This document shows, piece after piece, positions 6,452 through 14,837 of a stretch of DNA of 64,000 nucleotides; position 1 is the first letter of the stretch; every line of letters begins with the position of its first letter. Position numbers and translations under genes: made by a program. Where the stretch lies: the NCBI RefSeq assembly GCF_017912555.1, contig NZ_JAERSD010000008.1, positions 1 to 64,000 on the forward strand, in the 5' to 3' direction. The notes below the pieces were generated by a model. It saw only the letters and a program-made list of their open reading frames with translations. It was not told the origin of the DNA and searched no databases. Origin of the DNA: Bacillus sp. REN3. GTDB lineage: Bacteria; Bacillota; Bacilli; Bacillales; Cytobacillaceae.

Positions 6452-9046
6452 ATGGCACAGAAACCTCAAACAAGGGAGGAGCGGCGAAAACAGCTTGCAG
6501 CCAAAAATAAAAAAGCCAAAGGCAGCAAAAACAAGAAAGTAACAATCAAGAAGATTTTCCTTGCGCTGATCGCCCTTGGGATCATTGGCATGCTAACTGG
6601 TATTGCCACCTTCGCTTATATGGTCCAGGATGCACCTAAACTTGACAAGGCGATGCTTAAAGATCCGATCTCTTCGAAAATATATGATAAAAACGGGGAC
6701 CTTGTAACAGAAGTCGGTTCACAGAACCGTGATTACGTTGCCTACGAGGATATCCCGAAGATGGTTGAAAATGCATTCCTTGCCACGGAGGATGTCAGGT
6801 TCTATAAACACAATGGAATCGATGTCATCCGTCTCGGCGGAGCTGTCCTTGCCAACATTACCGATGGCTTCGGATCTGAAGGAGCATCAACGATCACACA
6901 GCAGGTTGTAAAAAATTATTTTCTCGGATTCGAAAAAACACTTTCGAGAAAGGCACAGGAAGCATGGCTGGCATACCAGCTGGAGCAGAAGTATACAAAA
7001 CACCAAATCTTTGAGATGTATGTGAATAAAATCTATATGTCACAGAGCAGTCATGGGGTCCTCACGGCTTCAAAAATATATTTTGGCAAAGATGACCTGA
7101 GCGAGCTTGAATTGCATGAAGCAGCCTTGCTTGCAGGAATGCCGCAAAGCCCTAATAACTATAATCCTTTCACAAACCCTGAAAAGGCAGAGCACCGCCG
7201 GAATGTAGTACTTGCTTTAATGTACCAACATGGGTTCATCACAAAGGAAGAAAAGGAAAAAGCACAAAAAATCCCGGTTGAATCTACCCTTGTAAAAGAA
7301 GAGGAAAGAAAAAAACGGGATGAAAAACCATTTGATGCATTTGTCGACCTTGTCATCGAAGAAGTGGAAAAACAGGGAGACTTTGATGTTTTCTCAGATG
7401 GACTTGAAATCTATACAACGCTTGATCAGAAAGCCCAGACACATGTAGAGAATATTTTGAGCAAGAATTCAAGCATCCCTTTCCCTGATGATGAAATGCA
7501 GGCTGGAATCACCCTGCTCGATACGAAAAACGGGGAAATCCGCGCCGTTGGCGGGGGGCGCAATCGGAATGTTCAACGAGGATTGAATTTTGCAACAGAT
7601 ATTACAAGGCAGCCAGGATCAACGATCAAGCCTGTCCTTGATTATGGCCCAGCCATTGAACATCTTCGCTGGGGCACGTACCACATGCTTGAAGACAAAC
7701 CGATGAAGTATTCAAACGGTGAACCTATCGGAAACTGGAATAATAAATACAACGGCATCATGACGATGAGGATGGCTCTTGCGAAGTCAATCAATATTCC
7801 TGCCTTGCAGGCGTTCCAGGCAGTCGGAAACGAAAAGGCGCGCGAGTTTGCCGTTAATCTGGGCCTGACACTGAACGATCCTATTTATGAATCTGCTGCT
7901 ATCGGAGCTCATGAAGTTTCCCCTATTGAGATGGCAGGAGCCTATGCAGCATTCGGCAATAATGGTTTCTTCACAAAACCTCATGCGGTCAAAAAAGTCG
8001 TCCTTCGTGACAAAACAGAAATTGATATGACACCGGAAACAGAAGTAGTGATGAAGGATTATACTGCTTTCATGATTTCCGACATGCTAAAGACAGCCAT
8101 CAAAGAAGGTACAGGCAGACAATACGCCAATATAGCTGGTCTTCCGGTTGCAGGAAAAACAGGGACAACAAACTACACGGATGATCAGATCAGACAGTGG
8201 GGCATCCAAAACGGCGGTGTTCCTGATTCCTGGTTCGTCGGCTACACAAGCAGATACACTGCGTCCATCTGGACCGGTTATCCAGACAGGAAAAAAGCTT
8301 TATACGGGGATGATCAAAAAATATCCCAAATGCTTTTCAAAGACTTGATGAGTTACGTTTCGCAAGACGGCGATACGCCGGATTTCCCTGTTCCAAAAAG
8401 CGTCCAAAAAGTAAAAATAGAGAAAGGCACAATGCCTGCCAAGCTTGCCGGGGAGTATACTCCTCAGGATAAAATCCTTTATGAATACGCAGTGAAGGGA
8501 AATCTTCCTAAGGAAGTCTCCAAGAAGTTTGATAAACTTGAAAGCCCTGCAAAGCTAGAAGCAAAATATGATAAAAAAACAAATGAAATCCTGTTGAAAT
8601 GGGAATTCAAAAAAGATGAAATGAAAGATATTAAGTTTGAGGTAACAGCCTCCCTTGATGAAGGCCCTGAACAAAAGCTGACAACTACCGCTGAGACTGC
8701 TTTGAAGATTGCCAACCCCGTTCCGGGAGGGATATACTCGTTCAAGGTGACAGCGATTAGGGGTGAGCAACGTTCAGAACCTGTTTCCGTTACCATAGAA
8801 GTACCTGAACCAAAAAAGCCAGAACCCGATGAAAATGAAGATGGAAATGAAGAGGAAGCTGACAATCCAGGCAACGAAAACGGAACTGGAACTGGAAACG
8901 GAAATGGAAACGGAAATGGAAACGGAAATGGGAACGGAAATGGAAATGGGAATGGAAGTGGAAATGACGGTGACACGGGCGGCGGTGAAGACGACGGCAG
9001 TGGCACCGGTGATGGAGAAAATGGAACTGTTCTTCCTTCACCATGA
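6452..9046 (+). CDS. ponA: Penicillin-binding protein 1A (glycosyltransferase and transpeptidase)
   Basis: An 864-residue class A PBP that polymerises and cross-links peptidoglycan. It has a basic cytosolic tail and one membrane segment at about residues 34-57. The GT51 domain has catalytic Glu near 113 in ATEDVRFYKHNGID and the GASTITQQVVKNY motif. The transpeptidase domain has active Ser near 390 (SxxK as STIK), SIN for SxN, and KTGT near 569. A fibronectin type III-like domain follows from about residue 690. The tail is an acidic, low-complexity run rich in Gly-Asn and Gly-Asp, ending at VLPSP. That tail is coded by imperfect 12-base repeats. Start chosen at ATG 6452 behind AAAGGA. Confidence 0.97.
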   Translation: MAQKPQTREERRKQLAAKNKKAKGSKNKKVTIKKIFLALIALGIIGMLTGIATFAYMVQDAPKLDKAMLKDPISSKIYDKNGDLVTEVGSQNRDYVAYEDIPKMVENAFLATEDVRFYKHNGIDVIRLGGAVLANITDGFGSEGASTITQQVVKNYFLGFEKTLSRKAQEAWLAYQLEQKYTKHQIFEMYVNKIYMSQSSHGVLTASKIYFGKDDLSELELHEAALLAGMPQSPNNYNPFTNPEKAEHRRNVVLALMYQHGFITKEEKEKAQKIPVESTLVKEEERKKRDEKPFDAFVDLVIEEVEKQGDFDVFSDGLEIYTTLDQKAQTHVENILSKNSSIPFPDDEMQAGITLLDTKNGEIRAVGGGRNRNVQRGLNFATDITRQPGSTIKPVLDYGPAIEHLRWGTYHMLEDKPMKYSNGEPIGNWNNKYNGIMTMRMALAKSINIPALQAFQAVGNEKAREFAVNLGLTLNDPIYESAAIGAHEVSPIEMAGAYAAFGNNGFFTKPHAVKKVVLRDKTEIDMTPETEVVMKDYTAFMISDMLKTAIKEGTGRQYANIAGLPVAGKTGTTNYTDDQIRQWGIQNGGVPDSWFVGYTSRYTASIWTGYPDRKKALYGDDQKISQMLFKDLMSYVSQDGDTPDFPVPKSVQKVKIEKGTMPAKLAGEYTPQDKILYEYAVKGNLPKEVSKKFDKLESPAKLEAKYDKKTNEILLKWEFKKDEMKDIKFEVTASLDEGPEQKLTTTAETALKIANPVPGGIYSFKVTAIRGEQRSEPVSVTIEVPEPKKPEPDENEDGNEEEADNPGNENGTGTGNGNGNGNGNGNGNGNGNGNGSGNDGDTGGGEDDGSGTGDGENGTVLPSP
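8883..8966 (+). repeat. Short tandem repeat (GGAAACGGAAAT) inside ponA
   Basis: Units of GGAAAC, GGAAAT and GGGAAC alternate here and encode a (Gly-Asn)n run in the outer tail of PBP1A. All units are multiples of six bases, so a gain or loss of units would keep the frame. Confidence 0.9.
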
Positions 9047-9105
9047 TAAAGCTTCGTTAAAGAGCAGTGCTATTTTTTGATGTTAGTTTTTAGCGAAAGA
9101 TAAAG

Positions 9106-9193
9106 TAGGAGGTGGGGAGACCCTGAAGGCGCAAAGCGCCGATCAGGTTCCCTGTCAAGCTCGTTGAAAACGGAGAGCCTGGAGCGGAAATAA
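9106..9193 (-). repeat. Degenerate copy of a Bacillus MITE-like repeat
   Basis: The segment contains GGTGGGGAGACCC, a GGCGCAAAGCGCC palindrome and the end GCCTGGAGCGGAAAT. These match the central and terminal parts of the element at 51612-51764 read in the opposite orientation, and the intergenic repeat I know from many Bacillus genomes. Both outer ends are eroded. Confidence 0.5.
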
Positions 9194-9234
9194 CAATAAA
9201 CGTCCTGACGAACATAGTCAGGACGTTTATTGTT
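9192..9234. terminator. Bidirectional terminator between ponA and ypoC
   Basis: An 18-pair near-perfect stem (AACAATAAACGTCCTGAC and its complement) is flanked by T on the right and A-rich sequence on the left. Confidence 0.85.
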
Positions 9235-9235
9235 T

Positions 9236-9595
9236 TTATTGCTTTCGGGAGGCGGTCAGCTTTGCATGAAGCTTTTCCTGTTCTGCAAACAACCCAGAGA
9301 GCTGGATATAAGAATGGTATAATCGCGGTTTCGAAAAAATAAAGTGGATCCGTTCCTCTGCATTCATTGGTTTATGGGTACAAACCGCCAAGCTTTCGGC
9401 TACCTGTCCCTCTGCTTCGTTCGACAGGAAGATGAACTGCTTCAATAGCTCGGCTCCCTCTTTCATCAATTCGGCTGCTTCATCGCCTCTACGAGTCTTG
9501 AATTTTATTTCAAGTTTAGGTTTGATCTGATTCCACGTGGCGAGAACCTGCTTGGCTGCTGATTCAATCGCCGCGATCGAATTGGCTCCTTCCAT
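9236..9595 (-). CDS. ypoC: YpoC family protein
   Basis: A 119-residue helical, soluble protein of unknown function. The segments IAAIESAAKQVLATWNQIKP and KPMNAEERIHFIFSKPRLYHSYIQL resemble the YpoC family of Bacillaceae. It starts one base after the nth stop codon and is therefore very likely cotranscribed and translationally coupled with nth. The same nth-ypoC pair lies beside ponA in B. subtilis. Confidence 0.8.
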   Translation of the reverse strand: MEGANSIAAIESAAKQVLATWNQIKPKLEIKFKTRRGDEAAELMKEGAELLKQFIFLSNEAEGQVAESLAVCTHKPMNAEERIHFIFSKPRLYHSYIQLSGLFAEQEKLHAKLTASRKQ

Positions 9596-9596
9596 C

Positions 9597-10247
9597 TCAG
9601 ACTTTTCCCTTCATCCGTTTTTTGCCTTCCCTGCAAACATCGAGCAACGGACAGATTTCACATTTTGGATTCTGCGCTTTACAATGATATCTTCCAAAAA
9701 AAATCATCCGGTGGTGTGTTATCGACCATTCATCTTTAGGGATTTTTTTCATCAGGGTTTTTTCCACTTCTAGAACTGAATCCTTCCAGCGGCAAAATGC
9801 CAGCCGTTTGCTTACACGCTCCACATGCGTATCAACAGCAATCGCCGGTATTCCGAACGCTACCGATACCACTACGTTTGCCGTTTTCCTCCCCACACCT
9901 GGAAGTTTTGTCAATTCATCCCTATCTTGAGGAACTATGCCACCATAGTTATCGATCAGCATCCTGCATAACTTTTGGATGTTTTTTGCTTTATTCCGAT
10001 AGAGGCCGATCGACCTTATATCCTGTTGCAATTCTTCAAGCGGGACATCCAGGAAATCTTCCGGGGTTTTATACTTTTTGAACAACTCCCTCGTCACCTT
10101 GTTTACGAGCGCGTCTGTGCATTGTGCTGACAATGCAACCGCAATCACTAATTCAAATGGATTCGAATGATTGAGTTCACAATGTGCATTCGGAAACATC
10201 CTGCCCATTTCATCAAGACAAAACCTTATTTGTTGTTTATTTAGCAT
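9597..10247 (-). CDS. nth: Endonuclease III (DNA glycosylase/AP lyase)
   Basis: A 216-residue base-excision repair enzyme that removes oxidised pyrimidines and cleaves AP sites. The helix-hairpin-helix LPGVGRKTANVV contains the catalytic Lys, and VDTHVERVSKRL holds the catalytic Asp. The C-terminal [4Fe-4S] loop has the pattern C-x6-C-x2-C-x5-C (CKAQNPKCEICPLLDVC). The start is placed at ATG 10247 behind GGTGGA; a TTG fifteen bases upstream is possible. It lies downstream of dnaD, from which a terminator separates it. Confidence 0.95.
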   Translation of the reverse strand: MLNKQQIRFCLDEMGRMFPNAHCELNHSNPFELVIAVALSAQCTDALVNKVTRELFKKYKTPEDFLDVPLEELQQDIRSIGLYRNKAKNIQKLCRMLIDNYGGIVPQDRDELTKLPGVGRKTANVVVSVAFGIPAIAVDTHVERVSKRLAFCRWKDSVLEVEKTLMKKIPKDEWSITHHRMIFFGRYHCKAQNPKCEICPLLDVCREGKKRMKGKV

Positions 10248-10275
10248 TGATCCATCCACCAATCTTCCCTATGTT

Positions 10276-10302
10276 AAAAAAACGAGAGAATAAATTCTCC
10301 CG
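10276..10302 (-). terminator. Terminator between dnaD and nth
   Basis: On the minus strand the stem CGGGAGAAT-TT-ATTCTCTCG is followed by seven T. It lies just below the dnaD stop, so nth expression may depend on read-through or on a promoter close by. Confidence 0.8.
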
Positions 10303-10312
10303 TAGAACGTTC

Positions 10313-11020
10313 TCACTGTTCAAGCCAGTTATAAAAAGGCACTGGATTTGCCGACACTCTTGTCTCTTTCCTTGCCTCTTTTAGATGTGCCTGGTGCTGA
10401 CGGAATTTCCTTCCATAACTCTTTGCCTGTTCAATTGTTTTGATGCCGTTTTTCTTCCATTCAAAAAGGATCCGATCTATGTACCGAAAATTCAGCTTGC
10501 CAGAGATGACTGCTTCCCTTAATGCGGCTTTTATGATAACCGGATCGTGATGGTCATCATCCATCCACATTGCCAGGGTTTCGCATTCAAAAGGAGATAA
10601 AGGACGCCCGAATTCAGATTCGAAACTGGAATATACATCGACCTCCTGATGATGGTCATGATGCTCCTTTTCCCTTTTACGCTGGAGGATGAATTGGTCG
10701 AACAGTTTCTCCCAGAGAGGTTCGAGTGTATATTTTTCGTATCTGATTCCGTCAGTCGAATAGCCATCGATAATCGAAATAAATCCTCTCTGAATCAATC
10801 CACGCAGCAAATCTGTACATTCAAAGGCAGATATTGTCATCCGGGCTGCAAGTTCCGCGGGAGTAGGAAATTCATTTCCCTTTTCGGAAAAATAGAATAC
10901 ATGGAGCAATAAAGCCAATTCTTGTTCGTTCAAACCCATTTCTTTGTACTGTGTCAGCAGTACAGCGGGAATTGTAACATTCCCTTCTTTCAGCCATTCT
11001 AAAACATCTGCTTTTTTCAT
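10313..11020 (-). CDS. dnaD: DNA replication initiation protein DnaD
   Basis: A 235-residue primosomal protein that acts with DnaA, DnaB and DnaI to load the replicative helicase. The N-terminal winged-helix domain (about residues 1-110) includes FPTPAELAARMTISAFECTDLLRGLIQRGFI. The C-terminal DnaB_2/DnaD domain includes FGRPLSPFECETLAMW and the YIDRILFEWKKNGIKT motif, which contains the YxxxIxxxW signature. The ATG at 11020 follows AGAGGTG; an upstream in-frame start has no ribosome binding site. Confidence 0.95.
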   Translation of the reverse strand: MKKADVLEWLKEGNVTIPAVLLTQYKEMGLNEQELALLLHVFYFSEKGNEFPTPAELAARMTISAFECTDLLRGLIQRGFISIIDGYSTDGIRYEKYTLEPLWEKLFDQFILQRKREKEHHDHHQEVDVYSSFESEFGRPLSPFECETLAMWMDDDHHDPVIIKAALREAVISGKLNFRYIDRILFEWKKNGIKTIEQAKSYGRKFRQHQAHLKEARKETRVSANPVPFYNWLEQ

Positions 11021-11217
11021 TCCGGACACCTCTTTCCATAGTATAGCACGAACAAGCCCGGCAGTTAACAAAATAGAAAAAGATCAAAAACATAAACTAA
11101 TCAAAACAACACAAAGTCCCGTTTTTTGGTTGCGTGGCTGGGTGCAGCAATCGGACCCCAAGAATGTCAACAATGGCCAATTGAATACAACCATCCCTGT
11201 GATTCAATGCGGCCTCG

Positions 11218-11255
11218 AAAAAAAGAACAGGCCCGCTGACCAAACGGGCCTGTTC
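11218..11255 (-). terminator. Terminator of asnS
   Basis: On the minus strand an eleven-pair stem (GAACAGGCCCG / CGGGCCTGTTC) is followed by seven T, directly after the asnS stop. Confidence 0.9.
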
Positions 11256-11265
11256 CATTTTTATC

Positions 11266-12561
11266 TTACGGGTACAGTCGGTTCAACAAGCGAGGGAATG
11301 GAATGGTTTCACGTACATGTTCAACCCCGCTGATCCATGCAACCGTTCTTTCAAGCCCAAGTCCAAAACCGGAGTGAGGAACTGAACCATATTGACGGAG
11401 CTGGAGATACCACTCATAGGATTCAATTGGCAGATTGTGTTCTTCAAGGCGCTGCTTCAGCAAATCAAAATCATGGATCCTTTCAGAGCCTCCAATGATT
11501 TCACCATATCCTTCCGGTGCAATCAGGTCAGCACACAATACGACATCGTCACGATCAGGTGCAGGCTGCATATAGAAAGGCTTTAATGATGTTGGGTAAC
11601 GAGTGATGAATACAGGCTTCTCATAGGTTTCGGCAATGGCTGTTTCATGAGGTGCGCCAAAATCATCCCCCCATTGGATATCATCGAATCCTTTTTCATG
11701 CAAGAGTGTGATTGCGTCATCATAGCTTATTCTTGGGAATGGAGCCTTAATTTTTTCAAGCTTTGATGTATCCCTGTTCAAAATTTTCAATTCAACAGAG
11801 CAATTTCCCAATACGGACTGGACTATATGGCTAACGTATTCTTCCTGAACTTTAAGGTTGTCTTCAAATTCATAAAAAGCCATTTCAGGTTCAATCATCC
11901 AGAACTCGATCAAATGGCGGCGAGTCTTAGATTTTTCCGCACGGAAAGTCGGTCCGAAAGAGAACACTTTCCCAAGGGCCATTGCTGCTGCTTCCATATA
12001 TAGCTGTCCGCTCTGTGATAAGTACGCGTCTTCATCAAAATATTTGGTATGGAATAATTCAGTCGTTCCTTCCGGTGCACTCCCTGTCAAAATAGGCGGA
12101 TCGACCTTGGCAAAGCCATGTTCATTGAAAAATTCATATGTCGCACGTATGATTTCATTCCTGATTTTCATGACTGCGTGCTGTCGCTTGGAACGGAGCC
12201 ATAGGTGGCGGTGGTCCATGAGGAACTCGGTCCCATGCTCTTTCGGCGTAATTGGATAATCACTTGCCTGTTGGATCACTTCAATGCCACTGACTTGCAA
12301 TTCGAACCCCAGTGGCGAACGTTCGTCCCGTTGGACTGTTCCTGTCACATAAAGGGAAGATTCCTGCGTGATTGACTTTGCAAGCTGGAATACTTCCTCC
12401 TCTACTTCACTTTTCACTACGACTCCCTGGATGAAGCCTGTTCCATCGCGGAGCTGTAGGAAAGCGATTTTGCCGCTTGAACGCTTGTTTGCCAGCCAGG
12501 CGCCAATCCTTACATCTTTTCCTTCATATTTATGGATTTCTGCTATCGTTGATTTATTCAC
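11266..12561 (-). CDS. asnS: Asparagine--tRNA ligase
   Basis: A 431-residue class IIb aminoacyl-tRNA synthetase charging tRNA-Asn. The N-terminal OB-fold anticodon domain (about 1-115) includes [19 protein letters not shown]. The catalytic domain carries motif 2 ([24 protein letters not shown]) and motif 3 ([13 protein letters not shown]). It starts at GTG 12561, seven bases after GGAGGG. It follows aspB, separated by a hairpin. No T-box leader is visible upstream. Confidence 0.97.
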   Translation of the reverse strand: MNKSTIAEIHKYEGKDVRIGAWLANKRSSGKIAFLQLRDGTGFIQGVVVKSEVEEEVFQLAKSITQESSLYVTGTVQRDERSPLGFELQVSGIEVIQQASDYPITPKEHGTEFLMDHRHLWLRSKRQHAVMKIRNEIIRATYEFFNEHGFAKVDPPILTGSAPEGTTELFHTKYFDEDAYLSQSGQLYMEAAAMALGKVFSFGPTFRAEKSKTRRHLIEFWMIEPEMAFYEFEDNLKVQEEYVSHIVQSVLGNCSVELKILNRDTSKLEKIKAPFPRISYDDAITLLHEKGFDDIQWGDDFGAPHETAIAETYEKPVFITRYPTSLKPFYMQPAPDRDDVVLCADLIAPEGYGEIIGGSERIHDFDLLKQRLEEHNLPIESYEWYLQLRQYGSVPHSGFGLGLERTVAWISGVEHVRETIPFPRLLNRLYP

Positions 12562-12666
12562 TATATGTTCCCTCCAAAACTAAACAAAACTAGTAGTATG
12601 TATGGTTTTTATTATACATTTGCCTTCAGGTGCAGGCAACAACTGATGTGAACTGAAAACCATGAA

Positions 12667-12692
12667 ATGGAGAATCGTCACCGATTCTCCAT
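12667..12692 (-). terminator. Hairpin after aspB, probable terminator
   Basis: An eleven-pair stem (ATGGAGAATCG / CGATTCTCCAT) lies just below the aspB stop. The following minus-strand sequence TTCATGGTTTTC is only moderately T-rich, so termination may be partial and asnS may be reached by read-through. Confidence 0.55.
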
Positions 12693-12696
12693 CCCA

Positions 12697-13887
12697 TTAC
12701 TTACACTTGTTCTTTACATATTCATGAATCCGCTTGATCGCCTCTTCCAGCAGGTTAAGAGAAGTCGCATAAGACATCCTTAAATAATCGGGGGCTCCGA
12801 AGCCTGATCCCGGCACAACCGCTACATTTGCTTCAGTCAGCAAAACTTCTGCAAACTCGTCGACACTGCTGCAACCACACATGTCTGCTGCCTCTTTCGC
12901 ATTTGGAAATAGATAAAAGGCGCCCTGGGGCATGATGCAAGAAAACCCAGGTATTTCGTTCAGCTTGGCATGAATGATCTGGAGTCTCTCTTCAAATGCC
13001 GAACGCATCTCTTCGACTGGCGCCTGGCTGCCTGAATACGCAGCGATTGCGGCATATTGAGCCGGTGTTACCGGATTGGATGTACTGTGGCTCGCAAGAT
13101 CAGTCATTGCCTTGATGATCCTGCTGTCACCAGCTGCATAGCCAATCCTCCATCCGGTCATCGAATGTGATTTTGATACGCCATTTATGATAATTGTTTG
13201 TTCTTTCAATTCTTTTGAAATTTCCGCTATGGATACATGCTTAGCATTGCCGTAGGTCAACTTTTCGTATATTTCATCCGAGATGATCAAGATTCGGTTA
13301 TCAAGGCAGACTTTCCCTAACGCCTCCAGTTCTTCCTTCGAATAAAGCATTCCAGTCGGGTTGCTTGGGGAATTGATAATCACAGCTTTTGTTCTTGAAG
13401 TGACCTTCCCTTGCAGCTGTTCCGGGGTGATCTTGAAATGATTCTGTTCGCGTCCTTCCACAAAAACTGGCGTTCCCCCGGCCAGCTTGACCTGTTCAGG
13501 GTAGCTGACCCAGTAAGGAATCGGGATGATTACTTCATCTCCTTCGTTAAGGAGAACCTGGAACAAAGTATAAAGGCTGTGCTTCGCGCCGTTCGTAACA
13601 ATGATTTCATTTTGTTTATAGTCAAGCCCCTGATCCTTTTTCAGTTTATCGGCAATTACCTTTTTCAATTCAGGAAGGCCGCCAGAAGGTGTATATTTCG
13701 TATGCCCTTCATTCATCGATTTCACTGCCGCGTCGATGATATGCTGTGGTGTATTGAAATCAGGTTCCCCCGCTCCAAGTCCGATCACATCTTTTCCCTG
13801 TGCCTTTAGCTCCTTCGCTTTTGCAGTAATCGCCAAAGTAGAAGAAGGCGTGAGTGCCCCCGCTCTGCTTGCTAATTGAATCTCCAT
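12697..13887 (-). CDS. aspB: Pyridoxal phosphate-dependent aspartate aminotransferase
   Basis: A 396-residue fold type I aminotransferase of the Bacillus AspB subgroup, interconverting aspartate and oxaloacetate with glutamate and 2-oxoglutarate. Conserved elements are GLGAGEPDFNTP near residue 36, the NSPSNPTG loop, ISDEIYEKL and the cofactor lysine in GVSKSHSMTGWRIGY. The C-terminal substrate arginine lies in YLRMSYATS. The ATG at 13887 is behind GGAGGTAAAGGG. It lies 22 bases after ypmB, as in the ypmA-ypmB-aspB-asnS operon of B. subtilis. Confidence 0.96.
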   Translation of the reverse strand: MEIQLASRAGALTPSSTLAITAKAKELKAQGKDVIGLGAGEPDFNTPQHIIDAAVKSMNEGHTKYTPSGGLPELKKVIADKLKKDQGLDYKQNEIIVTNGAKHSLYTLFQVLLNEGDEVIIPIPYWVSYPEQVKLAGGTPVFVEGREQNHFKITPEQLQGKVTSRTKAVIINSPSNPTGMLYSKEELEALGKVCLDNRILIISDEIYEKLTYGNAKHVSIAEISKELKEQTIIINGVSKSHSMTGWRIGYAAGDSRIIKAMTDLASHSTSNPVTPAQYAAIAAYSGSQAPVEEMRSAFEERLQIIHAKLNEIPGFSCIMPQGAFYLFPNAKEAADMCGCSSVDEFAEVLLTEANVAVVPGSGFGAPDYLRMSYATSLNLLEEAIKRIHEYVKNKCK

Positions 13888-13909
13888 CCCTTTACCTCCA
13901 ACGTTAGTT

Positions 13910-14395
13910 TTACAGGTTTTCAATATCCCTGATCATTTCGCCCGTATCGAAATCCACGTAATAATAATTCAGTGTGTCGCTGTCATTCCGATAATAAATT
14001 TCCCATGCTGGCCTGTCCGTTTTTTTAATCCTGGCCATCCCCAGCCTCACCTCGATGATTTCCTGAGGATTTTTTTCATCATATAATTTATTTAATGCCT
14101 CTTTTTTTGTGACCCCGTTCTTCGCAGCCCTAGTTTCGATTTCTTGATCTTTTTCAGAAATCCAGACGTAAATATCCTCTTTTTTGTTATTCTTTCCCAT
14201 CACGACATAGTATGTTTCTTCACCATTGTATAATTGGAAATTGCTGAAATTTGACAGGTTCGTTTCCTTCGCAGCGATTTTCATTGCCCTTTCTTCTGCA
14301 GCCTTTACTGGTTCGACTGCATTCAAATAGACATTCACCAGGATTCCTGTCAGCACAGCCCCAATGAGGAAGATGGTCACAATCCATTTTTTCAC
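13910..14395 (-). CDS. ypmB: YpmB family membrane-anchored protein (DUF5590)
   Basis: A 161-residue protein with one N-terminal membrane segment (KKWIVTIFLIGAVLTGILVNVYL) and an outside domain. The outside part resembles two PepSY-like beta-alpha units, with YYVVMGKNNKKEDIYVWI and AWEIYYRNDSDTLNYYYVDFDTGEMI. The GTG start at 14395 follows AAGGGGATA; the longer frame to 14464 overlaps ypmA and has no ribosome binding site. It overlaps none of its neighbours and sits between ypmA and aspB. Its function is unknown. Confidence 0.85.
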   Translation of the reverse strand: MKKWIVTIFLIGAVLTGILVNVYLNAVEPVKAAEERAMKIAAKETNLSNFSNFQLYNGEETYYVVMGKNNKKEDIYVWISEKDQEIETRAAKNGVTKKEALNKLYDEKNPQEIIEVRLGMARIKKTDRPAWEIYYRNDSDTLNYYYVDFDTGEMIRDIENL

Positions 14396-14408
14396 AATAT
14401 CCCCTTCT

Positions 14409-14579
14409 TTATGTACGATAAATAGTAAATACTGCTTTTTCTTTATCCTCCTGGTCCAGTGCAAGCCCGAACATTAGATCATCATGCTTTAAAGTCCTGT
14501 TCAGGATATCGACAACTTTATACAAATCAGGACTTTGCTGTATCTTGACCGTTGCCAAAACTTCGATCTTGCTTTCCAA
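14409..14579 (-). CDS. ypmA: YpmA family protein
   Basis: A 56-residue protein read from a TTG start at 14579 behind GAGGGGGG. It begins MESKIEVLATVKIQQSPDLY and ends KEKAVFTIYRT, in close agreement with B. subtilis YpmA, which is also 56 residues. It is acidic, has no membrane segment, and includes the strongly conserved stretch NRTLKHDDLMFGLALD. It is the first gene of the ypmA-ypmB-aspB unit and lies only 14 bases before ypmB. The function is not known. Confidence 0.92.
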   Translation of the reverse strand: MESKIEVLATVKIQQSPDLYKVVDILNRTLKHDDLMFGLALDQEDKEKAVFTIYRT

Positions 14580-14666
14580 CTTTCATTCCCCCCTCAGTTC
14601 TCAATAACTATTGTCTATAAATTCCTGCCTATACGGCAACATTTAAATAAAACAAACATATCACTC

Positions 14667-14696
14667 ATTATATCAGGTGTAAACCTTTACTGGTAA
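14667..14696 (-). promoter_or_regulatory. Sigma-A-type promoter before ypmA
   Basis: On the minus strand TTACCA (14696-14691) and a perfect TATAAT (14672-14667) are 18 bases apart. The predicted start of transcription is near 14660, about 80 bases before the ypmA TTG. Confidence 0.6.
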
Positions 14697-14837
14697 GAGC
14701 TATAACGCATAAAAGGCAAAACATTTTTTGCTCGAACGTCAATGCCATTTTTGTATTTGCCGCTATCTTCCCCTGTGTTCCTTATTGCATGGGAAACATT
14801 CTTTCTTGCCCTCTTTGGCAAGATCAACCGAAGATCG

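Noticed and set aside
8479-9006. A 175-codon minus-strand frame rich in Pro and Phe, antisense to ponA
   Set aside because: It is the reverse of the repeat-coded tail of PBP1A; its PFPFPF run comes from the GGAAAT repeats and there is no ribosome binding site.
10303-10313. AGAACGTTCT resembling an SOS (LexA) box near dnaD/nth
   Set aside because: The half-sites touch; the Bacillus LexA box needs four bases between GAAC and GTTC, and the site is downstream of dnaD.
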